DNA from: Paragonimus westermani
Taxonomy: Eukaryota > Platyhelminthes > Trematoda > Plagiorchiida > Troglotrematidae
Assembly: GCA_008508345.1 (NCBI GenBank)
Contig: QNGE01000908.1
Coordinates: 146,572-210,571 of the forward strand
DNA: 64,000 nt
Direction: 5' to 3'
Shown: piece by piece, positions 38,301 to 50,109 of the stretch
How positions within the stretch are numbered: position 1 is the stretch's first letter
Layout of the letters: every line of letters starts with the position of its first letter
Position numbers and translations under genes: made by a program
Notes under the pieces: model-generated
Seen by the model: the letters and a program-made list of their open reading frames with translations, nothing else
Database searches by the model: none
What the model was told of the DNA's origin: nothing

Positions 38301-41300
38301 GCTCCCAGTGACTAAAACAAAAGCTGATCAGTTTGTGTTCATCGTTACCTGTTCCATATTTTGCAGTTTATCACCTGCAAGCATGCTGAAATCAAGAAGT
38401 AAATGTTTACCGTAACTTAATTTTTCCACCAAATGGTTTTAAGAGAGTGTGCTTTCCTTGATTGGAACTTTGTCAACAACTTGTCGCTAGACACGTACAC
38501 TAGAGCTGCTGGGATCTGGTACATTTGAAAATGTGAAACATGTATGTTGAATTCAGGTGAAACAAATGTGATGGTTAAACAGCTAAATAAAATCTTGCGA
38601 ACTTCTTAAGAAGTAGCTAACATGGCGATTGCTCTCAGCAACTTCACAGGATTAGTGAATAATATGTGCAGTTGGAAGGGTGCTGAACGACGATGACTCG
38701 GGCTGTCTGAAGTTTGATTGCTTTACAAGGTTCTGTGAAATCATTTCACTCTCTAACAGCCCTTCGATAAAACCTTCATGACATCTTGTGAGAAACACAC
38801 GGTTATTCTGGAATATATCTGTTGCCAAAATGTTTACCTAGATGATACTTCGTTATGTTGTGCACCGTTTTTCCTGACGTGGCAGATTGTTGTTACATCG
38901 CGAGCTTTGACATTTTGCACTCTTTTAATGTATACCTATTCAATCGTAATTTTTCAAACTATTTTTTTTATTGGCAACCTCCTGAAGTAGTGACATCAAA
39001 AAAGCCGCTTGCTTTGTGAGCAACACTTTTGAAACTTCCGGATGCAACACTCTAGAGGACTATGCAACCAACAGTTTACCAGCGAACGACGTCAAGTGCC
39101 GGCTCAATCCACACATTCACAATATCATAAGGAGTTTAAAGATAAGTTGTCTGGCCGATGTGATGAGGCTACGCTCAATCGGTCAGCTTTTGTGTGCCGC
39201 ATTCTAAAGTGTGCTTGCTGAATGGTTGACAGACCACGATCAATGGGTATTTTCTTCCTAGTTCAACGTATATCTCGCTTCCATTATTTAGTCTTTATGA
39301 AGTGTTTTGACTGATAAATATTTTTATTGTGCATTTCACTTCAAAAGCTTTCGCTCACGCATCAGTAACTTTCGAAACATTTATCGGGTTTTCTTTCTCT
39401 GAAATACTGTCATGCACACACTTTGTGAGCAACGTTATGAACTAACTAGAAGGGATGTAACGATGAAAACGGCTCAAGATTAGGAGCAGAGTTTCTTGAG
39501 GGGTGATGCTGTCTTCTGACCTCAAGTGCGAATTGTTACAGTCAACGGACTGATGTTCACTGGTGGGCATGAAGTGGCCGCATCAAGCTTGATTTGGGCA
39601 TTTTTTAGTGTAACATATCAATTGCAACATGGTTATAATTGGTTGATGATGGACCCCACAAAAAGCAATGCAAAGCCAGAAGGCAGTTGAACAATACTAA
39701 CTAGGTTAAAGACTGCAGTCAGACGGCAGAACTAATCGCGGAAAAACGGTGCAGTTTCAAGAAGTAGACGGCACTAAGCAAAAAGTGTAGTACAGTATGT
39801 AGTGTGCTTTAATTTTCATATATGCCTGAACATGTGTGCGACGTGAGAGAGCGACATTCACTGGCATCTTTTCACATTGCAGCACATAAAAATATCATAT
39901 AAGCAAGCCGGTCTCATTCGGTTTATTAGGCAAAACTTGACATTTGGTTGTAATCGCAACCAGCCCACCTAACCCAAACTTCAATTAAAAACAAATCTTA
40001 TCCAGAGGTTAAGCGGAAGATGGTCGAACGTATACGTTAACATTTATAAATCAAATCGTTTCACATACGAAAGATGCTGGATTGTGTTGTGAAGTACGGT
40101 TTGTTCATACTTAAAAATGAACACAAGAAGCATGTGACCATTTCTTTGTAAAAATTTACCATTGAAGCTATTTGTTGTAAATTTCTTCAAGGTAATATAT
40201 TTATACCTCAAGTTATAGCTGATTGAACCAGGATACTTTTTTATAATAATTTCTCAGTTTTGGGTAATTTAGCAAGTTATTTCAGACTGGACCGGGTACC
40301 ACTAAGTTTATTCTGGGGCGCTCTTGTTAGTTTTATAAGTTAACAGGTTTTGTTTTGCCATACCCAGAGGTTTGTAATAATGGACTTACCCCTATGGTCT
40401 TACATCGAACCACTCCAAACAAGTGAGCTCAACTGAGTTCACTTGTAACCATCATTCTGTATTTCAGGCTGATGTGGATAATCAAACTAACAGCTCCTAA
40501 TGCTATTTTACTTTGTGAAAAATAACTTAAGATGATAAGAGTTCACGAACTCACTTCACTAACATAACGTGTAACATCTTATGTTCCCGGAAACGAACAA
40601 GTCATATAAAGACAACAAAAGCGGGAACAACGCCATAGTTATAGTGTGTGAACTAGGTTTTAGACACGTTATGAGTAAATTTAGGATCTAATTCAACAGA
40701 AAAACCTATTGAACGCGATTAGAAAAATGTTGAACACGCTAATTTTTTATTCACTAATGAATAACTGTCGAGAGTCGACGATTTCGGCACGCAAAACAAG
40801 GCGTTAAAAAAAGTCAATGAGCTAACCACTTAGGCCTGCGTTTTGTTTGCGGCGACAGTCGTTGATTTTTTCTCAAACAGCCACTGAAACCTGTGAACAG
40901 GTAGTTTAATCAGTAAAGCGCGAACGTCCGGATCTTTAAGATCACTGCGAGATGCCTGGTAGGAAATTTGTAACTGATCGTAATTGTTACTGTGTTCCAG
41001 TCAGTTGTAGGTGCAAGGTGTAGCTGAAACTTTCCGACTATATGGGAGCAGTAGAACAAGTGGCTCCATCAAATCGTTCCATTCACATCAACTTGCGTAT
41101 ATGAATTTTAAGTTAATCGGTTTTGAATAATGTGTTTGAATATCACCCATACATCTAAACATCAGCAAGGTTTATGATCCACATGATTAGGCTTTTCGAG
41201 AAGAACGATAATATCTGCTGGGCAATTCAATGAATTGTTAGGTAAACCTCATCATTATTGATGTTCACCCATGGAAAAGACAAAAACAGACCTTAGAGTA

Positions 41301-43684
41301 CTTTTAAATATCGACATGGTTGAACCAGCTTCAGACAGCCTGTTTCAACCACAGAAACAACATATCTGTCAAGAATTGCATTATGACTGCTCTGTTAAAA
41401 CGTAGCGGTATACTTGCCATGAGTCTTCAGAACACTACAGCGATAGCTGTGCACTGAAGTCACTTAACTTGGACTGTGATTATGCTTTACTTATCGTTCA
41501 GGTAGACAAATGGCGCACTGTATTGCCGAAATAGCCCATATTACTTAGTACTTTAAGTCCGGTTTAATGTTCGAATACAATAGAGGAAGCGTTATGAATG
41601 AAAAGTAGTACATATGTGCACCGGGTGGGGCTTGTGTTGCATTGATTTCTTGTACGGATAGGCGCTGAAAGTTTAAATATTGAATGAAATTGTTAGAATA
41701 GGGACGCAACTATTAAGGGAACTTAGAATGGCTGATAAAAACGTTTTCACTCTTTTAACTAGTTAGTCGGGCAAACAGGTGCAGTAAACGAGGGTAGAAT
41801 TTTAAAAGTGACGATTCAATGGCTCAATCCGTGAAAATAACCGTGGTTGTTTGCGATCGATTTGGTAGGGTGTGTAGATGCTTCCCTAAAAAAGAGAAAT
41901 GAAGCAAAACTAAAGGAACAGTTAAATGCTCATCAGCCATGAAACCACCTGTATGAAATATTCAACGTATCACACCATCGTATTTAACGTACCATAATCG
42001 GAAACAAGCAGAGATCTGCATACAAACATGCATCGGTTGAGCATTAAGGTTCGAGCCGACCAGATGCAGGTACACAGTACCAGAATGGCCAGTTGGTATA
42101 CTTGGATTCAGCATTAGGTTTTCGCGAAACGATTGGAAATTGAATAGTTCAACGGCTAGCGACACCATTTTTTCCGAAATTGTATATATCCACCCTCGTA
42201 GCCACTTTGTAAGTTACTCTTAGTCAGCTAGCCTAAGCAGCCACCACATGGCAGCTGGCTGACCACTGTACCAATTTTTATATGGTGATTAACCTTTAAA
42301 TCTTTGTCTCACGAATTTCCGCATAAAAGTAGCCCTTTTGACAGGATTCAAATAAGTTCCGCGTCAGGCCAATTTCACACATTTGCGTAATGGCGTACTG
42401 AACTTTCATTAATCAACAGCTGGCGTTTTTTTGTTAAACCAGATATAAATAGCTCAAAAGACACAACAAATCTGTCAATTTTAACCTCTCTTGTTGGCGG
42501 CGGACGTGATATAAAAAGCAGACTGATTGGTCCATATGAAACTTGTTTTTTAGCTGGCAACGTACATTGGGAACTATTTCCTTCGGATTCCAATGCGATA
42601 CTCAGATATTTGCGAAATCAACTGGAGGAGGTACAGTCAGAAATATTTGCTTATCGATGATAGGATCCCTTTTTATCTTTTCTACACGTATTATTGAATA
42701 GTAAGTCATTTCTAACACTGACGACTTCGGTTGTCTAGTAAATGAATTCCTCAGATAAAAGAATGTGACACCGGCTGGGAATACCCCTGAACGAGTTGAT
42801 AAAGTGAGGCAACCGGTTACATGTAGGAGAGGGCCGGATAAGAGTTGTCAGTGGATTCTAAATGTAGCGTTTTTTGCAGAAAGTCAAAACCAAAACATAT
42901 TAACAATTGACGCTTCTGGGAAGAAACTTAATTTCCTTTCGCGGTATGAAAGTTTACCTGCAACAAGCAAAACACATATGAAAGGTTGCACACTAATTAT
43001 CAGATAGAAAAAACGGTTTCCCAAACGGAGTCCATGGCTAGCGAAGAAATATATGTCGGTAAAATAGACACTCCTTGTTTGTCACGGACTCCCTTACCCG
43101 ATTACTGACAATCTGCTCAACAACCTAGGTTTCATCTCTTCTTCGCGATGTAAACCTCCACTATGCTGCTAATGCATCTGCTCTATTTCGGCCACCTCAA
43201 AAAGTTCACATTTCACATGAGATAAGTGCACTGAGTCCGTTTTCTTCAACTTGCTTCCGAGCGGCTATACTTCACATGTGTGTTGACATAAAACTGAGAC
43301 GTAAGTTTTCTAAGCAAATTTATTTCTGCCATTTGATCCCTTTAGTTGCACAGTCGAATTTAGCAACCTTCTGACAGATATCAAAAATCACGTCTCACGT
43401 GACCCGATTGATGACCATATCGTATGAATTGCTATCGTAAGGCGTTTAATAAAGTCGTTAATTTCCGAAAACAAGGACAGTGCTTCTGCCGTGGAGTAAA
43501 AACATGCTGTCAGTCATAACATTTTGGTTTTGGCCACCGCCGAAAAACGGGTTAGACGTCAAGACATGCATATATGTACATCTCCGACGGGCTCATAACG
43601 TTTATTACAAGTCAGCAGCCTTATCAGTTGACAGTTAAAAAAAGGGATGGCATGAGAGAACCGAGAAAAACTTCCATTTTACAG
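35343..43684. other. Noncoding stretch, no supported gene
   Basis: Open frames here (for example 36332-36598 on minus and 36460-36675 on plus) overlap on opposite strands and match nothing I recognise. A tRNA-like A-box at about 40903 was examined and rejected. No transposon domain could be read. Confidence 0.5.
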
Positions 43685-43870
43685 ATGTTCTGTAACAGTC
43701 GTGTGAAGCTCAAAATTGTTGATCTGCCATTAACCTGCGGTGCACTGCAAAACGAAACAAAATGTCATTTTAATAACCGGAAGTGTCGTGAGATTGACAA
43801 ATTGTTGGGTCAGTGGAGAACAAAATTCAATAAAGTGGTTCTTGCACTTGGAAAACTATCAGGATTGTGA
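43685..43870 (+). CDS. Candidate terminal exon, cysteine-containing
   Basis: A good acceptor (CTTCCATTTTACAG) is followed at once by a 61-codon frame ending in TGA. The product contains LPLTCG..QNETKCHFNNRKC, a cysteine pattern that could belong to a small disulfide-bonded extracellular domain, then a basic tail. No polyadenylation signal was seen just downstream and no upstream exon was identified. The upstream part of the same frame is also open back to 43574. No family assigned. Confidence 0.2.
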   Translation: MFCNSRVKLKIVDLPLTCGALQNETKCHFNNRKCREIDKLLGQWRTKFNKVVLALGKLSGL

Positions 43871-46209
43871 AGTGATGATGATTGCACAGACACTTCTTGA
43901 CTCATTCTGAGGTTAAATTTTACCTAAAATTCTAGGTCCGACTGAGCTCTATTCAGTACTTGTAGCCTACAACCATTTTAACTAAAACTTCGCATCAGAC
44001 ACCCGAACGACATCATGGTCTTAGTATCTGGTGACAGTGAGAGTGCACAACTGAATTGGAATTCCAGATGTTTAAGTAAACCAATGCGAACAAGCTCAAC
44101 CTACCTAGTTAACAAGACTTGTATAGTTAAACTGGTTTCCAGGGTCATTTTTAAGGTCATCGTGTTTCGCAACGAGTTTCACTTTGAAAACGTCAAAACT
44201 GGAATAGTGAGTATACCATTGCTTTAATTTCGTGAAATGTCGTCAGTGGGCTGGGACATTGATATCCAGTCGAAACAATGCTGTGCCTTAGTAGTTAACC
44301 AGTGAGCAAATTTGTTTTTTTGGTTGTATATTTTTCGATTAAATTCGTTCCGTGAAGACAATCATGCTGAAATACCATGGTGCGAAAAAATGTTTTCCGC
44401 AGGTAGGTGCACGTGGATGAATCGGAAAAATCAAACATCTCCCCAGATAGTCTTAAAAAGACTGCATGAAGCCGTAATTACAGTAGTAACTGGTTAAACA
44501 GCGGAGAATTCTAGCTAAGGCGTGTATCGTTACATTACACTGGCAGACGATAATTTAGTACTTCAAAGTCGTTTGGGACTTGTTGCTCACTATGGCTGTG
44601 CATCTCCTAGACGTTTCGATTATTTGCTTTAGAGTTAGTGACTATGAACCGTGTCTGTTGATTAGACAAACCACTGCTATGAATGAAACGCTGGACTGCC
44701 TGAGGTTACTACAAACGTCTTTTCGCGAGCCGGTAGATATACCTGGTCCTTTGATACAATGTGAGTAATGCTTCTTAATATGATCTTACCAATTTGGCAA
44801 GTCGGTTCAACGAGATGAAGAGATATGGGTAGTTCTATTGGCTTCAATAAACTGTTTCTCGAACAGTTTAAAATAATGTTATAATGGCATACAAAGATAT
44901 CTCAAAGCTATACTAAAGCACATTGCCGTACACTAATATCTGCAGTTGGAGTGGACCGTGATGTGGCGTTTGATGTAAACTTAGTTCTTTAGAGAGAGGG
45001 AGAGAAGCAGACGACTCGGTATAAGTGAATATTGCAATATATTTGAACTGGCAATATTTGAGGGCGAATTGACTCACATTTTGTGTTTCTGATTCTGCAG
45101 GACAAAAATACAAAAGTGGTTGCCATGGCGGGGTTCTAGACATAATGCAAGAAAAAGGTTTTATATCACGTTACACAAACTTCTCCGGCAAAACATTGAA
45201 CGGAGTAGTAGGAAACAGTTCGGTGCACGATGTACCTGTGGAGCGCGCTCACGTGCATCCAGTTAAGTATAACTTGTGGTATGCGGGCTTTATATTGCAA
45301 ATAAAAGCAAAATTAAATTCTAAACACATACCATTATATGATAGTTACCAGAAAAAAATTGTGAATATGAACAAACATTTACGGGAAAAAAGTGATGGGC
45401 TCAACTTTGTATTGACTACCACTTCCAGTAGTTGCAGAAGCTTTTGATGCGTAGCGCTACCGAAGTGTGTATTTCGGTTTAATTTGCCATTAGCTTGTCA
45501 ACGCATATCACACTACTCGTCGTAAAGAAAATATGAAAGCAGTGGCAGAAATTTACTCGGTACTATCGTGACCCATCTGGAAGTACATGACAAAATACAA
45601 TGTTAAATTAAAACTTGCAAGATGGTGGTACTTAACTCTGGGTTGTTTTCCACTGCTATTCATAGGAACAACGTAATGAAGCATGCATTAATTTCTCCGA
45701 GAAAACTACAGTAATTGAAATTTGTAACGAACAATTATTTTCCTTAGTTTTTTTCTCACGCTAATATAAGTAAGGAAGTTTTCTCAAAACGTGTCATGAG
45801 ACAAACCGCAAAATTAGAGAAATGTGTTAACAGTTGACGTCAGAACAACTCATAGATTCCACCTGTGTGGTTAGACCTAGATTGAGCGTTGATTACTTGA
45901 AACTTCGTCCGGTCAGTGTCAGATGTTTGTGTGGTTCTAGTTGTTAAGATTGAATCTATAATAAATGGTTCTATATTTAACCGAGCACTGAACATAAGAG
46001 AGCATTGCCCAACTGGGTTAAAAAATGGAATGTAAAACTATCGATAAATCTGACTGCTACTGGCTTGACGGAAAACGTGTGAGAATTGAGCCCGACCGTA
46101 TTTTTCAAGTTCCTCCATAAAATACCGATTAGCTAAGCAAGATCAACCCAGCAACGTGAGTTGTGATCCAGCCCAAAGCGATCCGCATGAAATTAATATA
46201 TTCATGTCG
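43871..46209. other. Noncoding stretch, no supported gene
   Basis: A 100-codon plus frame at 45145-45447 has no recognisable motif or signal sequence and no clear flanking splice sites. Otherwise only short frames were seen. Confidence 0.45.
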
Positions 46210-46396
46210 TTAATCTCCAGTAGAAAGCTCCAAATTTTTCTTCAATCCACGTGGACCAACTGTACGTACTCTGTTCATTTGCAAAACACGCATTCTAGCG
46301 ATCTGAATTCGACGTAAGTGCACGATATACTGATTGGAGGAATCAGTATTTGTGTCATTTTCGATTGCATATATAGGACGAAAATTAGTGAGGGAG
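46210..46396 (-). CDS. Candidate exon downstream of the PLE, same strand
   Basis: A 62-codon frame follows a strong acceptor (TTATCTCATCATTGTCTAG) and ends in TAA. The product is mixed and basic near its end (RRIQIARMRVLQMN, then VGPRGLKKNLEL), with codon choices that look coding rather than random. It lies about 0.4 kb beyond the 3' end of the PLE. With the coding-like frames at 49.0-50.1 kb it could belong to one minus-strand gene interrupted by the PLE in an intron. A possible donor (GTACGT) also occurs inside. No family recognised. Confidence 0.3.
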
Positions 46397-46787
46397 CTAG
46401 ACAATGATGAGATAAAATTTTATGTTCGTCGCCTAAAATGCGGTAAGAAAAGGAACTAAGAATACAAGAGCCGTCTGTTCATCTGTTCAGTCATACTTCT
46501 CATCAACTAAGTTGAGTAACACCGATAAGTCTGAATGAGTTACTGTTGCTTGAAAATACCTGTTTTGGATAACAGAAAAAGAGTGTAGCTTGTTTTCGGT
46601 GATTAATCCCCAGGCTAATTACAGCACATTTATAAAAATCAATTATGTGTGAGAAAAAGTACAGTAAGGGATCGAACGGTTGACCATCAGTTTCAGAAGG
46701 ATCTGGTCGACTGTACAAACTAATGATTACCGTTAAGATAGTGGTCATGATTACGTAGTCTGTTTGACTCGGACGTGGACACCAGGT
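46397..46787. other. 3' flank of the PLE, no gene
   Basis: The minus frame at 46503-46829 is a frame-shifted continuation out of the PLE C-terminus and is not a gene. No poly-A tail, target-site duplication or second element copy was seen at the junction. Confidence 0.5.
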
Positions 46788-47251
46788 CACGGAAGATTCT
46801 TTCTTTTTACGAAACGTTTTTGAATACATAATGGGAAGAGAGTAAACGGAGGACTGTGGCTTCCGCGACTGCGTTCTTTGAAAGGCTTTGATTGTAAACC
46901 CGGTGCGCGGTAGATACGACGGAATGGGTCATTGAGATCGTTTGAATGGTTAGACTGCATTAGGTGAGCAGCGACTGAAGACGGGTAAGATTTTTGCAAA
47001 CCCCTAGTTAGCCACACCGGATGACGCTCCCAAATGCGTTCGGATAATCGCCTCATCGTGCGGCCTACGTAGCTCGTTCCACAGGGACAAACAGAGTGAT
47101 ATAGACAGTAAGATGTAGCATCAGCAGGCAATTCATCTTTCAACTGAGGGCGCAAAATCAGTATGGAATTAAACTGAACATGTAGTTTTGCTGTAAAATT
47201 GGCCTCGCTTAGGACCACCCTAGGTTTTTTTGTTTGTATTCCCGGAGGCAC
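46788..47251 (-). pseudogene. GIY-YIG endonuclease domain of the PLE at 46.8-48.5 kb
   Basis: This is the longest open frame in the window (154 codons). Residues 47-80 read SYCLYHSVCPCGTSYVGRT, then LSERIWERHPVW. They comprise the 'Y' half, the two PLE-type cysteines, the 'YVG' half, the catalytic-type Arg in SERI and the Glu/His cluster. SSVAAHL...NH further on may supply the two histidines of the CCHH zinc motif described for PLE endonucleases. The ORF start is arbitrary, because the frame continues upstream into the RT. By itself this domain looks nearly intact, unlike the RT. Confidence 0.85.
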
Positions 47252-47506
47252 TATCGCCTCTAAAAGGCAATGAAGTACTAACTTTTTTTCAGGGTGCGGA
47301 TTGATTAATTTTGTGCCACTTCACATATGCATATGAACAAACTGTTCGGAATAGCCGTTTCTAACTAGTACATTGAATCTGAATCGTTTTTCCTCTTTTA
47401 TGGTATCACAGGAGCATATTTTCTTCGCTCGATCGACCATACATCGGATAAAGTTGATTTTCTGTCTTAATTGTACAGAACTATATAAATTCGTATACTG
47501 TCCGGT

Positions 47507-48436
47507 TCACGTCAACTTACGGCGTACTTTCCTTTGTATCGTCACTTCTGAGCGGCGAGACAGGGAGACGTCTAGGAACGAGATACCGTCAGACGAATCA
47601 ATCTCCATGGTAAAACGGACATTCTTGTGGGCTGAGTTGGACCGTTCCAGTATGTTTCGATGGATTATTAACTCATCCGTTACGCGAATAATATCAATCA
47701 CATATTGCTTGTAAAGGGTGGACGAGTTAATCTGGGTTGCTAGCGCTAGACTTCCAATCTTTGCCATAAAGATATCAGCTAGTAATGGTCCTAATGGTGA
47801 CCCCATTGCTATCCCGTCCTTTTGTCTATAGGGCCTACCGGAAAATTGAAAATCAACATTATAGGCACAACGGTAGGAAAAACCGTTTTAATTCTTCCAC
47901 CGGTAATCCTACATTTATGGAGTTGTTCTCATGATAGTCGCTCAGAAACTCGGTTGTTTCCCTGAGCGAGATATCAGTGAATAAATTGTTACATCGAGCG
48001 AGAATATTCTTTTTCTTGACACATTCAGTTCCTTCAAGATTTCAACCAACTCGAATGGACCCCTCAAATTATGCACTATTAGCAGTCTCCTTACCGGCTG
48101 TAACATCCCATCTGGCAATTTCGCAATTACATTTGGGGGATTACTCATGTCCAAGATCGGTCACGAGGGTATTCCACTTTTGTGGACCTTAAGCAAGCCA
48201 CAAATTCTAGGGACAACAGTACCCACTGGTCTGACTCTCAGAAAACTAATTGAATCGATAAGTTTCATCCCTCTCGAGGATTGCGCCGATTTTGTAAAAG
48301 CCTTCATTATAGTCATCTTTTTATCCTCCTTGCTGTCAATCCGTACAAATTTGGTTGTATCTCCCAATAACAGGTTCATTTTCCCTAAGCAGTCAACCGT
48401 ATAGAGAATGACAATCCCTGCACCTTTATCAGTAAC
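47507..48436 (-). pseudogene. Reverse transcriptase domain of the PLE at 46.8-48.5 kb
   Basis: Motif A Asp (SLDV) and the motif B region (AMGSPLGPLLAD) are intact. Motif C, normally YVDD in this family, reads YVID, so the first of the two Asp residues is lost and the enzyme would be dead even without the stops. In the slipped segment the expected NNLFTDISLRETTEFL and LPVEELKRFF blocks are still readable in the shifted frame, placing one indel near 47990 and the compensating one near 47864. A TGA at 48163 replaces the Arg usually found in IP.RPI, and a TGA at 47509 replaces the Trp of the P.W.G block. Confidence 0.85.
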
Positions 48437-48454
48437 AGTTATCTTACTTGCTCA

Positions 48455-49027
48455 TGGGCTTCTTGTTTTTGATAAGCGAATCACTGTTTTGTTAGCTGTT
48501 GATGTTTTCTGGAGATGAATCCGTTGACAAGTGATGACCCAGTATCTAAGTGAAACAGCGGACTTCGTTTAGAATGGCAATCCGCCCACCGCATACATTT
48601 ATTCTTATAAACATAAAGACTGATATCGATTGAAAGAGAAAAGTTTCGAACCTATCAAATCTACGGACATACAGTTATTGCCCGAGAGTTAACCCGACTG
48701 GCCTAGAAAAGAACGTACGCGTTCTCTGTCGAAGACGGGTAAATTAGCCTAACGTAATTGCGAATAAATCAGAAAAATGTGCAGCTGAATACCTCTGATC
48801 ATCTGGCTGCAAGTGAAAGTCCTGAGTTGAGTTCCATTCATATTGAGGCACTGTCATCCGTAATTTAATGCAGAAACTTTTCTTCAGGCATGAACTTCCA
48901 ACCAGTCAAGTGGTTAGATCTTTGAAGGCAAACAAATTCACGAATTGCACAAGCTATGAACTGGAGATTGTTGCGAAATTCATACTGATCATTCTGTCAA
49001 CCTGAAGCAACGATCATGTTCAGGTAC
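48455..49027. other. 5' flank of the PLE, no gene
   Basis: The same minus frame stays readable for a few tens of codons beyond the TGA at 48454 but no longer matches PLE blocks I recognise, then is closed by stops near 48655. No pseudo-LTR or hammerhead-type core was seen. Confidence 0.4.
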
Positions 49028-49240
49028 CTAAAGACTGGAATTTCCTGCTTGCCGGTCACCGCTAATATTCAATGTAATTAGTGTTAAGCCTGTGGAACTT
49101 GCAGACTGAAGAGTATTGAAGGGAAATATAGTTACGTTCTCTAAGCCGTCAAACTGTCTTAACTTATCTATCAGTAGACTTGAACTGAATAAATAGAAAT
49201 CATGATCCTGAGTACAAACACCCGTAACTCCGCCATGAGC
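49028..49240 (-). CDS. Candidate coding exon (no ATG in frame), family unknown
   Basis: A 70-codon open frame starts just after an AG (GAAAATAG) and reads AHGGVTGVCTQDHDFYLFSS, then a hydrophobic/polar stretch ending near LTLITLNISGD. A donor-like GTGACC at 49059 would end it after ISG; otherwise it runs to the stop at 49030-49028. The residue mix (alternating beta-like hydrophobics, an N..S/T site) looks like an extracellular domain, but I recognise no family. The same frame is also open for 21 codons before the TAG. It lies in the same orientation as the candidate at 49803-50109. Confidence 0.3.
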   Translation of the reverse strand, partial: AHGGVTGVCTQDHDFYLFSSSLLIDKLRQFDGLENVTIFPFNTLQSASSTGLTLITLNISGDRQAGNSSL

Positions 49241-49802
49241 CTATTTTCTGATTACAACTTCTGGTGTATTTGCGTCCAGCCTGTAGGTATATGCTTGACC
49301 CGCTTCCTAAAGCAGTCGTATGTTTGAGAATCAAACTGTTAACCAGAATACGATTAGGGTTAGCATAAAACTGAATGTAGACTGAAGGTAATCGAAAATA
49401 CAAGTAATGACGGCACCGATGAGAGTTCATTGAGCGATAAGGATCATGCCTGGTAAGCCGATTCATCCACTCTCATACGTGAGATTATTTGAACGCAGCA
49501 TTATCAGTTAGCCGATGGGAACCAAAGTCTAGTCAAGTCTGATTAACTGGTTTCTGGCAGCTGACCTGTTATACGATCTACTCAATACAGATGGGACATA
49601 ATCACTTATGAGGTAGTGTTTACTGTGCTTTTCCAGGAGTCCGTATGCATAGGCAGACATTCATTAGAGGCTACTGCGAGGAAGTTTGAATAACTCCCGC
49701 GTTCCTGCCTGCAACATGCACGTCACCGTGGAATCACCGTTCAGATAGCTTCAGCTGTCACGTCTGTTGCAGGCATTCTGGAACAAGTCGTGCGCGCATC
49801 AA
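49241..49802. other. Between two coding-like frames; several partial open frames on minus
   Basis: Minus-strand runs such as NGDSTVTCMLQAGTRELFKL (about 49745-49685) are open between stops. The first faintly resembles GTVTCAVSQDAESEWLKI near the end of the 49803-50109 frame, hinting at related repeated domains or a broken duplicate. No complete exon can be drawn. Confidence 0.25.
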
Positions 49803-50109
49803 TTAAGCTCTTGTTATTTTCAGCCACTCCGATTCCGCGTCCTGGGAAACGGCACATGTTACAGTTCCACAATTGTTCAGCCACTCGATCGACGTATTTC
49901 GCTGCGCAGTGTCACGGGATTGGACAGATAAACCCACAGTTTTGATAGACCCTTGTATACTACCACCGCCCGGAGAGCGCGTTTGGAAATCTGATGAGCT
50001 CGATAGTGAAGAATGTCTGTCAGTATAAGGAGATAGCACAATTGTCACAGGGCTTTCTTCTCCATCGTGGTTGCGTGATTTCGTGAAGATCAAGTTTTTG
50101 GTTACAACG
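49803..50109 (-). CDS. Candidate serine-rich exon, family unknown
   Basis: About 101 codons are open, preceded by an acceptor-like TTGACAG and ending in TAA. The middle is Ser/Gly-rich (HSSLSSSSDFQTRSPGGGSI), a linker-like composition rarely produced by random AT-rich DNA. The end reads GTVTCAVSQDAESEWLKI. The stretch is visibly GC-richer than its surroundings. No ATG is needed if it is an internal exon, but no donor was seen before the stop, so it would be a last exon or a broken one. It is the best non-transposon coding candidate in the window. It could also be part of an unrecognised transposon. Confidence 0.35.

Larger units (their letters stand above)
46788..48454 (-). mobile_element. 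Penelope-like retroelement, near full coding length, inactivated
   Basis: Penelope-like elements encode one protein with a telomerase-related reverse transcriptase followed by a GIY-YIG endonuclease. Both are readable here in order on the minus strand. They comprise TDKGAGIVIL (about 48433-48404), a degenerate ICGLLKVHKSGIP block (ending 48167), RT motif A SLDV (Asp at 47995-47993), DGIAMGSPLGPLLADIFM (47818-47765), the motif C region YVID (47704-47693), and a TGQYTN..S block just past 47507. The endonuclease then follows to LCIQKRFV near 46830-46808. All blocks share one frame except about 130 bases (roughly 47990 to 47864), where the frame slips and returns. In-frame stops at 48454, 48163, 47509 and 47323 are all TGA. 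No flanking pseudo-LTRs or tandem copy was seen, so it is probably 5'-truncated. Confidence 0.9.

Noticed and set aside
40903..40980. tRNA-like TAGTTTAATCAGTAAAGC followed by a GATCTT palindrome
   Set aside because: No anticodon or acceptor stem pairing and no B-box.
42300..42420. Minus-strand TYLNPVKRATF resembling the 'SPDLNPIE' motif of Tc1/mariner transposases
   Set aside because: A single short motif with no D-containing blocks upstream in order.
47373..48404. Plus-strand open frames of 71-113 codons over the PLE
   Set aside because: They are antisense shadows of the minus-strand PLE coding region.
46388..48600. Hammerhead ribozyme or pseudo-LTRs, which often accompany Penelope-like elements
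   Set aside because: No CTGATGA core followed by a stem and GAAA was found on either strand near either PLE, and no flanking repeat was seen.
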